A stretch of 64,000 bases of DNA, taken from the NCBI GenBank assembly GCA_016713325.1, contig JADJPJ010000006.1:1-64000 (forward strand), given 5' to 3'. The notes beneath the pieces are model-generated. The model did not search any database, was not told the DNA's origin, and saw nothing but the letters and a program-made list of their open reading frames with translations. Positions 26,125 to 34,831 of this stretch are shown one piece after another. The first letter of the stretch is position 1, and every line of letters starts with the position of its first letter. The DNA is from Candidatus Flexifilum affinis (lineage in GTDB: Bacteria > Chloroflexota > Anaerolineae > Aggregatilineales > Phototrophicaceae). Position numbers and translations under genes: made by a program.

Positions 26125-27690
26125 TTAAGGATTCAGCTTCAGGTACGTCTCGCGGATAGTACGGGTCTGTTCCATCTGTTCGGGTGTGAGGAGCGACCAG
26201 AAGACGTCGCCGTCGACCACGCGATTCGCGGCAATCTCATGATATCGCCGCACCCAGTCGAAGAAGGCATCGGTCCCCAGCGCCTCTCGCAGCGCGTGCA
26301 TCATGACGGCGCCGCGCAAATAAACGGCATTGATATATTCCCGCACGGTGGCAAATTCGTAGACCGTGCTGTCGACTCTTCGGCCGGCATAGTCGGCCGG
26401 CACGAAAGCGTTGACGCGGAAGTTCCACCACCAGTCTTTGAGATCGGGGTGGAACTCTTCATAGAAGATGTACTCGCTGTAGGTGGCCAACGCTTCGTCC
26501 AGCCAGGGCGTGATCGCCTGGTCATTGCCGACCTGCGCGTACCACCACTGGTGCGCGGCTTCGTGCACGGTGATGATCGTCAAATAGGATTCCGGACTGC
26601 CGGGATTGGTGCGAAACCACTGGTCACTCACGAATACCAACTGTGTGAATTCCATGCCGTCCGGAAAGTCTCCCTGGACGATCGTGAAGCGCTCACGCGT
26701 GTAGGGTCCGTACAGATCGGCATACATTGACAGACTCTGCACCGCGGCTTCGAGTGCCTGCTGGGCCCCGTCGATCTGGCCCGCCGCCGTGCCGATCACG
26801 GCGTTGTCAAACGTGTAGATCTCGACTTCCACGCCCTGTTCGGTGAACGCCGAGGTACGCCGGAAGAAGGGGCTGAGGCTGAGCGCGAAATCGCGGCCGT
26901 CCTCCAGCAAGAAATGCCACTGACCACCGTCCATGGCCGTACTGTCCCCCGGTCCGACGACGGTCAGCCCGCTCGGCGCATCGATCACCTTCAGCGTCAC
27001 ATCCCAGTCTGCCACCTCGGCCACCAACTGCTCGCCGATCACGGTAACATCGTGAGTCACCCATTCCCCGGCCCGGTAGATCGCCGGCGTCGCCAGCCAG
27101 TGACCAAGATTGAGTTGACGATTGCTGTAGCCATAGTAGCCAATCAATCCGCTGACGCCGGACGAGATCTGCGGCACGGTCAGTGCGTAGGTCAGATGGA
27201 GGTCGATGGCACATCCCGGCCCGAGTGTTTCGGTCAGGGAGATGGAAATGCGCCGGCCAACCACCTCGACCAGTTCGAGTGGCTGGCTGGCGGCTGCCGC
27301 ATAGAGCGTGAACACGCCCGGCAGGCGGTTCGGTTCGATGGTCAGCAGAATGTGATCGAGCGTGTCGTTGGTGCGATTGACGAGGTGCAGGTCGTGTTCA
27401 ACTTCGACATGGCGCCCGTCGTAATCGAGTTCCGCCATGACCTGATGCTGCACGGCCGGAAGACCGGCGGTTAGCGTGCAGGCGCCTTCGGGAACGGTCG
27501 TAGGGGTCGGTTCAGGAATTCGACTGGGTGCAAGCTGGAAATCGCGCGTGGGCACCGCCACCAGACTGGCCTGAGCGATTCGGACGCCGGTCGAAGTCGG
27601 GGGGGCTGTGTCCGGGGCCTGGCCCAGGCTGCATGCAGCGAGGACAGCAATCAGAAGCAGCAACCAGCGGAAATGTCGCAGCGTAACCAT
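26125..27690 (-). CDS. M1-type (gluzincin) metallopeptidase lipoprotein
   Basis: This 521-residue secreted lipoprotein has a signal with the lipobox LLIAVLAACSLG. A Thr/Pro-rich linker is followed by a beta-rich N-terminal domain. The catalytic part carries the zinc motif HEAAHQWWYAQVG and, 18 residues on, WLDEALATY with the third zinc ligand Glu, as in M1 aminopeptidases. The exopeptidase motif GAMEN is not evident; GDFPDGMEFTQLVFV takes its place, so aminopeptidase activity is uncertain. The gene lies upstream of the sugar operon on the same strand but ends 91 bases before it and is probably separate. Confidence 0.85.
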   Translation of the reverse strand: MVTLRHFRWLLLLIAVLAACSLGQAPDTAPPTSTGVRIAQASLVAVPTRDFQLAPSRIPEPTPTTVPEGACTLTAGLPAVQHQVMAELDYDGRHVEVEHDLHLVNRTNDTLDHILLTIEPNRLPGVFTLYAAAASQPLELVEVVGRRISISLTETLGPGCAIDLHLTYALTVPQISSGVSGLIGYYGYSNRQLNLGHWLATPAIYRAGEWVTHDVTVIGEQLVAEVADWDVTLKVIDAPSGLTVVGPGDSTAMDGGQWHFLLEDGRDFALSLSPFFRRTSAFTEQGVEVEIYTFDNAVIGTAAGQIDGAQQALEAAVQSLSMYADLYGPYTRERFTIVQGDFPDGMEFTQLVFVSDQWFRTNPGSPESYLTIITVHEAAHQWWYAQVGNDQAITPWLDEALATYSEYIFYEEFHPDLKDWWWNFRVNAFVPADYAGRRVDSTVYEFATVREYINAVYLRGAVMMHALREALGTDAFFDWVRRYHEIAANRVVDGDVFWSLLTPEQMEQTRTIRETYLKLNP

Positions 27691-27837
27691 CACGAGAGTA
27701 AAGAACCACCCTGGAGTTCAACGGAAATACGCCGGAATATTGCACCACAGAAAGCACTGTAACACAAGCAGATGAGTTATGCTATTCTTGTTTGCAGCTC
27801 ATGAGCTTCTCATGTGAAGTCTCTTATGGAGGGTCCA

Positions 27838-28758
27838 TTGCAGCACCGGAATTATCGTGATTCGTTCTTTGGTCTCATTCAGCTGACGCGCTGGAAGGAA
27901 TACGTTCCTTTCGTTATTCCGCTGACGCTGGTCGGGGCCTTGCTGGCAGCACGCCCGCATGGCATTCATCTCGATTTTCGCCTGGTCGCCGTCACCCTCG
28001 CCAACATTCTGGCGGTCGCCTATGCCTTCATGATCAATGACATCGAGGATGCGCCCGACGACGCCCTCGATCCGGCCCGCGCCGCCCGCAACCCGATCAC
28101 CAGTGGACGTCTGAGCGTCCGAATGGGATATGCCGCCTGCCGGCTGGTCGCCGCCGTAACGCTGCTTCTCTACGCGCTCGGCGGGGGCTGGGTGCTGGTC
28201 ATCGGCATCGGCACGATCCTCCTCTCCCATCTTTACTCGTGGCGTCCCGTGCGCCTTAAGGCGTGGCCCGTCACCGACGTTCTGTCTCACTCGCTGATGC
28301 TCAGCGGCCTGCTGCTTCTGGCCGGCTACTTCCTGTACGACGCCAACCCCGGCATTGTCTGGTTTGTCGCCGCAGCGGCAACGCTCGTGTCTGTCTATGG
28401 CCAACTCTACAATCAGCTTCGCGATTATGACATGGACCGCGCGGCAGGGTTGTTCAACACGGCGATCGTGCTCGGCGAAGCGAACACCAAACGCGCCATG
28501 TATCTGGCCGTCGGTCTGGCACTCGTTTGCCTGGTCGCAGCGGCCATTCAAGGTGTGTTCCCGACCTGGCTCGGTCTCGTCGTACTGGTCAGCGTTCCCA
28601 TCAGCATGCTCTTCCGCACCAAGACCGACATGCGCGGCGGCGGCGGGGTCGTGGTCGATGCGAGCGGCGCCATGCAGATGCAGTCGCTGGTCATTCTCAA
28701 CATCATCATTGCCGCGTGGATGGTCGAGTCTTTGTACATTCAGATGTTCCTGGGATAA
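27838..28758 (+). CDS. UbiA-family prenyltransferase
   Basis: This polytopic protein of about 306 residues transfers a prenyl group to an aromatic or other acceptor in the membrane. The first Asp-rich motif is NDIEDAPDDALDPARAARNP and the second is YNQLRDYDMDRAAGLFNTA; both coordinate Mg-diphosphate. About nine hydrophobic helices surround them. The TTG at 27,838 is preferred because GGAGGG lies four to five bases upstream; GTG at 27,814 and ATG at 27,826 are in frame but have poor ribosome sites. Possible products include menaquinone, heme O-like or carotenoid-type lipids. The two downstream genes are closely spaced. Confidence 0.83.
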   Translation: MQHRNYRDSFFGLIQLTRWKEYVPFVIPLTLVGALLAARPHGIHLDFRLVAVTLANILAVAYAFMINDIEDAPDDALDPARAARNPITSGRLSVRMGYAACRLVAAVTLLLYALGGGWVLVIGIGTILLSHLYSWRPVRLKAWPVTDVLSHSLMLSGLLLLAGYFLYDANPGIVWFVAAAATLVSVYGQLYNQLRDYDMDRAAGLFNTAIVLGEANTKRAMYLAVGLALVCLVAAAIQGVFPTWLGLVVLVSVPISMLFRTKTDMRGGGGVVVDASGAMQMQSLVILNIIIAAWMVESLYIQMFLG

Positions 28759-28771
28759 GACGACAACCGTT

Positions 28772-29161
28772 GTGAACGAGATTCACGGCATTCTCTTCAA
28801 CGCGCACATCATTTTCTCGGTGATTCTCGGCATCTGGGCGGCGGTGATGGCCGCCCGCAATCAACCGATCTCCGGCAACTACTGGGGCGCCGTTGCAACC
28901 ATCACCATCATGGCGGCGCTCGTCCTTCTGGTCGGCGTGATCATGACCCTGCAAGGCATGCGGCCGGAACGCATCGTCACCTACTACCTGTACATGGCCT
29001 GGCTTGTCGTCATCATGCCTGGTCTGTTCACGCTCCTGCGCGGGCGAGACGATCGCAGCGCGGCGCTGGCTTTCGCGATCCTCTGCTTCTTCAACGCGAC
29101 GACGTCGCTCAGCATGTGGCAGCGCGCCATCATCGGGCCGTGGCTCCCAGGAAATGGGTAG
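28772..29161 (+). CDS. Small four-helix membrane protein
   Basis: This 129-residue protein begins at GTG 28,772, 13 bases after the UbiA gene. It has four hydrophobic segments (AHIIFSVILGIWAAVMAA, AVATITIMAALVLLVGVI, YYLYMAWLVVIMPGLFTLL and AALAFAILCFFNA). No family is recognised. The tight spacing suggests a function linked to the UbiA-type enzyme or its lipid product. The gene ends eight bases inside the next one. Confidence 0.65.
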   Translation: MNEIHGILFNAHIIFSVILGIWAAVMAARNQPISGNYWGAVATITIMAALVLLVGVIMTLQGMRPERIVTYYLYMAWLVVIMPGLFTLLRGRDDRSAALAFAILCFFNATTSLSMWQRAIIGPWLPGNG

Positions 29162-29909
29162 AGCATTCGCCATACTGGCGCTGCTGCTGGTTCTTGCCGG
29201 ATGCGAAGCCAAAGCTACGCCACTCCCGGTTGCGCTGGAACCGACCACTACCCCCTCCCCCACGGCGCAGGTCATCTCTGTTCGCTACGGGCTGTCCCCG
29301 GAAGCCTACGCCTTCTGGAGCGCCGAAATGCCTGCCGGCGCAGCCCAGTTCGATCCCAGGGTGGAGAGCGCCACCGCCTTCGACGTGGCTGTCGCGTTCG
29401 GCTCCTTCCCGAATATGTCCCCCGCACCAGCCGCTATCGTCGTCAAGCTGCGTCTCAATACGTCACTGGCGCCGCTGGATGATCCGGAGATCGCACGGCT
29501 GGTGATTCAGGCATTCGATCCGGCCCTTGCCGCTCAGGCGGTCGCCGATCTGGGCGCGACTCCACCTGTGAGTACAGAAGGCGGACCGGACCCCTCCGCG
29601 ATCCGGTCCGCCCTGGCCAACGCTGGCTATCCCGATGGCCTGCCTCTGCTGATCGGCGCGCACGCTCCCGGCGCCGATCGACTGGTGCGCATGGCGCAGC
29701 CCTACGGCATCGACCTGCGGCTCCAGGAAGTCGCCGACGATGCCACAGCCTCCGGCGCGCGCCATGGAGAAATCATGGGCCGTCCGGCATGGAGTGAAGA
29801 ACAAAGCACCGGATTTCTGGAGTTGTATCAGGTACCGATCAGCGTTTACCATCGCAGTGACCTTGCCCTCCACTTCACCGAAACAGGTCTGCCGAATGCC
29901 GGAACGTAG
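29154..29909 (+). CDS. Putative lipoprotein of unknown function
   Basis: This 251-residue protein has a signal peptide and lipobox (LALLLVLAGCEAK-like: AILALLLVLAGCEA), then a Thr/Pro-rich linker (PTTTPSPTAQ). The rest has alternating Ala/Leu-rich and beta-like segments, with ALANAGYPDGLPLLIGAHAP and YGIDLRLQEVAD resembling the second lobe of periplasmic peptide-binding proteins. That suggests a small solute-binding fold. It overlaps the upstream membrane gene by eight bases and the downstream CCA-adding enzyme gene by 14 bases. Its function is unknown. Confidence 0.6.
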   Translation: MGRAFAILALLLVLAGCEAKATPLPVALEPTTTPSPTAQVISVRYGLSPEAYAFWSAEMPAGAAQFDPRVESATAFDVAVAFGSFPNMSPAPAAIVVKLRLNTSLAPLDDPEIARLVIQAFDPALAAQAVADLGATPPVSTEGGPDPSAIRSALANAGYPDGLPLLIGAHAPGADRLVRMAQPYGIDLRLQEVADDATASGARHGEIMGRPAWSEEQSTGFLELYQVPISVYHRSDLALHFTETGLPNAGT

Positions 29910-32553
29910 CGGACGGGATCAGGAGATGCACGTTGTCGTCAGTCATGAAAATGCCGATTTCGATGCCATCGCATCCATGCTGGCGGTCACGCTGCTGCGC
30001 CCGGAGACTCAGGCCGTTCTCCCCGAAAGACTGAATCGCAATGTGCTTTCGTTCCTGACGTTGTATCGAAGTGGGCTGCCCTTTGTCACCCGCGATGAGG
30101 TGAAGCGCCGGCGCATTCAGCAGGTCGTCCTGGTCGATTCGCAGAAGCTGCCCTCCTTGAAGGGGCTGCGCGAAGGCACGCCAGTCGAGATCATCGCCCA
30201 CCACGCGATTTCGAGGGAATTCGGCGAGCACGAAACCACCCAGATCGAGGAGATCGGCGCGACCACTACGCTGTTGGTCGAAGCACTTCAGGAGGCCAAT
30301 CGGCCGCTCACCAGCCTTCAGGCTACCCTGCTCGCCCTGGGCATCTACGACGACACCGGTTCGCTTGTTTACCGCCAGACCACCCCGCGCGATCTTCGCG
30401 CTGCGGCATGGTTGGTCGAGCAGGGCGCGGTGCTCGACAACGTACGCCGCTTTCTGGAGCCACCGCTCAACGAGGAGCAGCAGGCGCTGCTGGAAATCCT
30501 GATACAACGGGCAGAGTCACGCGTCGTGCAGGGCTATTCCGTGCTGGTTGCGACGGCCACCCTGAACGCCATCATGCCGGAGCTGAATGCCGTAGCCCAC
30601 CGACTGCGGGACGCCCTCGATCCGACGGCCGTCTTTCTGCTGATTGAGATGCCGGGGATGATGCAGCTCGTCTGCCGCTCGACCGACGATTCGATTGACG
30701 TCGGCGCGATCGCCGAAGCCTTTGGCGGTGGGGGCCATGTGCGCGCGGCAGCGGCCCTGGTCAAGGGCTACACGCTCAAAGAAGCGGTCGACACCCTGTG
30801 GAGGCTCATCCAGACCACCACCCGGCCTTCGGTGCGCGTCGCCGATCTCATGTCACACGGAGTGCACACGGTTCGCCCCGACGAGGCGCTCAGTCGGCTG
30901 GTCAGCACGTTGCGCCGCATCGGCCACGAGGGCTATCCGGTGGTCGAGAACGGCCACGTGATCGGCCTTCTGACCCGGCGCGACCTGGACCGCGCGGTCG
31001 AGCATGGCCTGGGCGACCTGAGCGTGCGCGATGTCATGAATGCTGGAGAGACGACGCTGTCGCCGGAGGACTCGGTGGCCGTTCTGGAACAGAAGATGGT
31101 CGAAAGCGGCTGGGGGCAGATTCCGGTTGTCGCGCACGCCGGCAGAAAGCTGATCGGCATTGTCACGCGTACCGACCTGATCAAGCACTGGGCCAAGGTT
31201 CATCCCAGCCAACCAAAGGCCGCGCCGGTGCAAATCACCCTACCGACCGTCGCGGGCCTGCTGGGAGAACGCGCAGCGCGCATCATTGAAATCGTGGGCG
31301 AACGCGGCCGGGAACAGGGAGTGAACATCTACATGGTCGGCGGTGTGGTGCGCGACCTGATGCTTGGCCGGGGCAATCTGGACATCGACTTTGTCGTCGA
31401 GGGCGATGCCATCGCCTTCGCGCAGGGCCTTCAGGAAACGTACGGCGGGGGCCTGACACAATTCCGACCCTTTGCCACTGCGAAGTGGCAGATGCGCGAC
31501 CTGACCCTGCCCCTCGAAGCCCTGGATGGCGAACTCCCCGATCACGTCGATTTCGCCACGTCGCGCAATGAGTTCTATGAGCGCCCGACCGCCCTGCCAA
31601 ACGTCTACAGCAGTTCGATCAAGCTGGACCTGGCGCGCCGCGATTTCACCATCAACACGCTGGCCGTGCAGATCAGCCCGGTCATGGGCAACCTCCTCGA
31701 CTTCTTCGGCGGCGCCGCCGATCTGGATGCCCGGCTGATCCGGGTGCTGCACAATCTCAGCTTTGTCGACGATCCCACCCGTATCCTGCGGGCGGTGCGC
31801 TTTGAACGCCGGCTCGACTTTCGGATTGAGCAGCGCACCGCGGAACTGCTGACGACGGCGCTGCCCATGCTTCGGCGCGTCACCGGTGAGCGGATTCGTA
31901 ACGAGCTGACCCTGCTCCTGCTCGAAGCTGATCCGGCCGGTAGTCTCGCGCTGATGCAGGAACGCGGAATTCTGACGATGATTCATCCGGATTTCGCGAT
32001 CGACGGCGGCGCGCTGGCGAGCGCGTTCCAGCGCGTGGACACCCCGCTTCCGACCGAACTGGCCCAGGCCTTCGACCGTACCGACCTTCTGTGGCTGATG
32101 TTGCTCGCCACCCTGCCCGGCAACGTCGTCGTTCCCATTGCAGATCGGCTTCTCTTCAGCAAGTCGCTGGCCGAGACAGCCGCCGCGCTGACCGCGATGC
32201 GCAACCCGCAGGACGTCCTCCATCAGCCCGGCGCGCAGCCCAGCAATCTCAGCCGCCGACTGCATGGCGTGAGCGATCTTGGGCTGGCCGCTGCCTGGTT
32301 GGTGTTCGACGACAGCGTGGGTCGGGAGCATATCGAACGCTTCGTTCGAACATGGCGCCACATCCGACCGCATACCAATGGAAACGATCTGCGCAATCGT
32401 GGGCTGCGCCCCGGCCCCTGTTTCCGCGTGCTGCTGGATCGGCTTGGCGCAGCATGGATGGATGGTGAGGTCGCCAGTGAGGTCGAAGAGACGTCACTTC
32501 TGGACCGCCTGCTGGCGTCCGGAATATGTGACGATCAACCCGAGCGAGGATGA
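29896..32553 (+). CDS. CCA-adding (tRNA nucleotidyltransferase) enzyme with N-terminal DHH and CBS domains
   Basis: This protein of about 885 residues joins three modules. The N-terminal DHH phosphoesterase (VVSHENADFDAIASMLAV, VLVDSQKL, GIYDDTGSLVY) ends with the DHHA1 motif AFGGGGHVRAAAALV. Two CBS domains follow (VADLMSHGVHTVRPDEALS and VRDVMNAGETTLSPEDSVA). The class II nucleotidyltransferase head has VYMVGGVVRDLMLGRGNLD-like IYMVGGVVRDLMLG with the catalytic D-x-D in NLDIDFVVEG, then RRDFTINTLAV and FVDDPTRILRAVRFERRLDF. This architecture is known in several deep-branching bacteria and may add CCA or only A to tRNA 3' ends. The ATG at 29,896 is used; 29,926 is an alternative closer to the DHH motif. 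Confidence 0.87.
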   Translation: MPERSGRDQEMHVVVSHENADFDAIASMLAVTLLRPETQAVLPERLNRNVLSFLTLYRSGLPFVTRDEVKRRRIQQVVLVDSQKLPSLKGLREGTPVEIIAHHAISREFGEHETTQIEEIGATTTLLVEALQEANRPLTSLQATLLALGIYDDTGSLVYRQTTPRDLRAAAWLVEQGAVLDNVRRFLEPPLNEEQQALLEILIQRAESRVVQGYSVLVATATLNAIMPELNAVAHRLRDALDPTAVFLLIEMPGMMQLVCRSTDDSIDVGAIAEAFGGGGHVRAAAALVKGYTLKEAVDTLWRLIQTTTRPSVRVADLMSHGVHTVRPDEALSRLVSTLRRIGHEGYPVVENGHVIGLLTRRDLDRAVEHGLGDLSVRDVMNAGETTLSPEDSVAVLEQKMVESGWGQIPVVAHAGRKLIGIVTRTDLIKHWAKVHPSQPKAAPVQITLPTVAGLLGERAARIIEIVGERGREQGVNIYMVGGVVRDLMLGRGNLDIDFVVEGDAIAFAQGLQETYGGGLTQFRPFATAKWQMRDLTLPLEALDGELPDHVDFATSRNEFYERPTALPNVYSSSIKLDLARRDFTINTLAVQISPVMGNLLDFFGGAADLDARLIRVLHNLSFVDDPTRILRAVRFERRLDFRIEQRTAELLTTALPMLRRVTGERIRNELTLLLLEADPAGSLALMQERGILTMIHPDFAIDGGALASAFQRVDTPLPTELAQAFDRTDLLWLMLLATLPGNVVVPIADRLLFSKSLAETAAALTAMRNPQDVLHQPGAQPSNLSRRLHGVSDLGLAAAWLVFDDSVGREHIERFVRTWRHIRPHTNGNDLRNRGLRPGPCFRVLLDRLGAAWMDGEVASEVEETSLLDRLLASGICDDQPERG

Positions 32554-32603
32554 CATTCGGCGCTCGCGCCCGTAATGTTGAGTATGACAAGATGAAGACG
32601 ATC

Positions 32604-32632
32604 TTGGCATCGACTCATGACTGCGTTACAAT
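32604..32632 (+). promoter_or_regulatory. Sigma-70-type promoter upstream of the cupin gene
   Basis: TTGGCA (32,604-32,609), a 17-base spacer and TACAAT (32,627-32,632) lie about 50 bases before the cupin start. It may also serve the following genes through 37,871, which are all on this strand. Confidence 0.55.
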
Positions 32633-32680
32633 GCCGCTCGTTGTGCCGGAAAATTACGAAGAACCAAAGGTCGTAATCAC

Positions 32681-33010
32681 ATGGCGATTCAACAAGATGC
32701 CGTGCGGGTCGTTCGCTGGGCCGGGGGCCAACATCCCACGCTCTCGAACATCACTCGGCAAATGCAGCACGAAGGACTGCGTCCCTACGCCTGGGAAAAC
32801 CGCCCGAACTATCGTTATGCGGTCCGCAGTCATGGCTTCTCGAAAATCATGTACGTTGTGGACGGGACGATTGAAATCACCCTGCCCGACAGTAATCAAC
32901 GAGTCCGGCTGCGCGCGGGCGACCGCATCGAAATCCCTGCGGGGATTCGCCATGGCGCGATTGTCGGCAGCGGCGGCGCCAAGTGCATCGAAGCGGCTGC
33001 GCAGCGTTAG
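32681..33010 (+). CDS. Cupin-domain protein
   Basis: This 109-residue single-domain cupin has a first motif around GFSKIMYVVDGTIEITLPD and a second in RLRAGDRIEIPAGIRHGAIVG. The usual His pair of motif 1 (HxH) is not evident; only the His in motif 2 remains. Metal binding is therefore doubtful, and it may be a sensor or isomerase-type cupin. It stands downstream of a good promoter and upstream of a molybdenum-cofactor-type oxidoreductase. Confidence 0.75.
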   Translation: MAIQQDAVRVVRWAGGQHPTLSNITRQMQHEGLRPYAWENRPNYRYAVRSHGFSKIMYVVDGTIEITLPDSNQRVRLRAGDRIEIPAGIRHGAIVGSGGAKCIEAAAQR

Positions 33011-33110
33011 CCTCGACGAGCGCAGAATATTCCGCCCGACCCGCTTAGGCGGCGTCATCCTGATGGAGACTCCCCATCGTCGCATGCTCATCGCTCCTCG
33101 CTGAACGCCC

Positions 33111-33899
33111 TTGATCCCACGTCAGCGCGTCGGCGCTCTGCCTGTCGTCTCTCTATCTTTCTGGTCCTTTGCCATTACGGGAAGCGTTCGGCATACGGCC
33201 GTCTGGTCGTACGCCGAGATCAGCGCTTTGCCGCGCCAGGAGACACGTGCAGCGGTCACGTGCAGCACCTCCGGTCTGACTGAGGATGCGCTGCGCTTTT
33301 CCACGTGGCGCGGCGTGCCAATTCGAACGCTGCTGTCGGCCGTGACGACCGGGCCAGATGCCCACTTCGCGCGGCTGCATAGCACGGACGGCTACACGAC
33401 GGTTGTCCCCGTAGGCGCTCTGGACGACGCGGTGCTGGCGCTGGAGCGCGACGGCGCGCCGCTCACTGAAGAGGATGGCTTTCCAGCACGGTTCGTCCTG
33501 CCGGCCCGGTCGGGTTACAAACAGGCAAAATGGGTTGAGCGGATTGAACTCATCAGCCAGCCCGTGGGCGGGTTGTGGGAAGATCGTGGCTATGACGTCC
33601 ATGGCTCCCTTCAGCCAGGAAGCAGCCTGACGGTCACGGCTGAGGATGGGGCGCTGCGCCTGTCCGGTACAGCCTTCGCGAACGGAAACCTGTCCGGAGT
33701 GCAGATCAGCATTGACGGAGGGGATTGGGTGCCGGCGAAGTGCGACACCGCAAGCCCTTCACCAGACGGCCTGCACATCGTTCAATGGCAGCGGTTGTGG
33801 CGCCCGCCACATACGGGAATCTACGAGCTACGCCTCCGCATCGAAGTGCAGCACGGCACCTTCTCCCGTCCCCTAGTGAAGAACATTCGAACCCCATGA
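33111..33899 (+). CDS. Sulfite-oxidase-like molybdopterin-binding protein
   Basis: This 262-residue protein has the sulfite oxidase/YedY fold. SYAEISALPRQETRAAVTCS places a Cys where the Mo-ligating Cys lies, and WRGVPIRTLL and FPARFVLPARSGYKQAKWVERIEL are conserved stretches. The C-terminal part (LRLSGTAFANGNLSGVQISI, DGGDWVPAKC) resembles the Ig-like Mo-co dimerisation domain. No clear signal peptide or heme domain is present, and the TTG start is weak, so the N-terminus may be wrong. It overlaps the next gene, a Tat-exported protein, by four bases. The substrate is unknown. Confidence 0.72.
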   Translation: MIPRQRVGALPVVSLSFWSFAITGSVRHTAVWSYAEISALPRQETRAAVTCSTSGLTEDALRFSTWRGVPIRTLLSAVTTGPDAHFARLHSTDGYTTVVPVGALDDAVLALERDGAPLTEEDGFPARFVLPARSGYKQAKWVERIELISQPVGGLWEDRGYDVHGSLQPGSSLTVTAEDGALRLSGTAFANGNLSGVQISIDGGDWVPAKCDTASPSPDGLHIVQWQRLWRPPHTGIYELRLRIEVQHGTFSRPLVKNIRTP

Positions 33900-34780
33900 C
33901 TCTATCCCGTCGCGAATTCCTGCGAGTTCTCGGCGTGTCCGCGGCTGTCGGCACTTCGTCCGCCATTCCGCTGGCGCCAAGCCAGGCAGTTGTGCCGCCT
34001 GCGCTAAACGACGTCGTCAGGGCGCGCGCGCTGCACACAGCCGCCATCCGCGATCTGCCGTCCCCTGAAGCGCCGATCATCGACCAGTTCTGGGAAGACG
34101 AGATCTTTGAAATTCAGGCCGTCGAAGGCCGGTGGCTGCGATCGTCGAAAGGTTTCGTGTCGGCCAGCGATGTGCAGCCGATGGTCACGCCTGTTCAATC
34201 AGTTGTCAGCGAACAGAAGTCGCCTGTCTGGGCAGAAGTCATTGCCGCTTCCGCTCCAGTACGACAATGGAGCGCCGATAACGCCCCGTCGGTGGCCAAG
34301 ATCGGCCATGGCGGCGTGATGCGCATAATGGACCGTCTGACGCCACAAGCCGGGAACCCTGCCTGGGTCGGCATCGCCGACGAGCATCACCACCTGGTGG
34401 GCTGGTCGCGGGCCGAACTGTGGTCGGCCATCGACTGGCGGGATCAGCGGGATCTGGATCTGATGGTTGTTCGCGAAACTGGCCGTGCTGTGCTTGTGCG
34501 GAGTGGTCAGGCGCTGATTCAGGTCGATGCCGCGCTGGGACCGCAGGCTGCGCCGGGTGTCTACCCGATCACGCGCATCCTCCCAGGTCAGACTCAGCAG
34601 GTGGCCGGTGTGAAGCGATATGGCGTGCCGTACGTCCAGGAGTCAGGTAATGTCCTGTGCCTTGGCGGCGTCTATTGGCATAATCGCGTCGGCGCGATCG
34701 ATCAGGGTATGCATCTGCAACTGCCGGTGCATATTGCACGGGCCTGGTTCGGCAGACTGCGACGCGTCACGATCCTTTAA
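33896..34780 (+). CDS. Tat-exported protein with a degenerate L,D-transpeptidase-like domain
   Basis: This 294-residue protein has a twin-arginine signal (MTLSRREFLRVLGVSAAVG). An SH3-like middle region contains LHTAAIRDLPSPEAPII and RWLRSSKGFVSASDV. The C-terminal part reads GVYPITRILPGQTQQV, YGVPYVQES, GGVYWHNRVGAIDQG and IARAWF. This follows YkuD-type transpeptidases, but the catalytic SHGCVNL is replaced by DQGMHLQL, so the active Cys and nearby His are lost. It may be a wall-binding or scaffolding protein. The ATGA overlap with the sulfite-oxidase-like gene suggests coupled expression. Confidence 0.68.
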   Translation: MTLSRREFLRVLGVSAAVGTSSAIPLAPSQAVVPPALNDVVRARALHTAAIRDLPSPEAPIIDQFWEDEIFEIQAVEGRWLRSSKGFVSASDVQPMVTPVQSVVSEQKSPVWAEVIAASAPVRQWSADNAPSVAKIGHGGVMRIMDRLTPQAGNPAWVGIADEHHHLVGWSRAELWSAIDWRDQRDLDLMVVRETGRAVLVRSGQALIQVDAALGPQAAPGVYPITRILPGQTQQVAGVKRYGVPYVQESGNVLCLGGVYWHNRVGAIDQGMHLQLPVHIARAWFGRLRRVTIL

Positions 34781-34831
34781 GATTTGTGCGGTATGCTCTG
34801 CATGGAGTTCTAGAGAGAGCATCAGGTCAAC

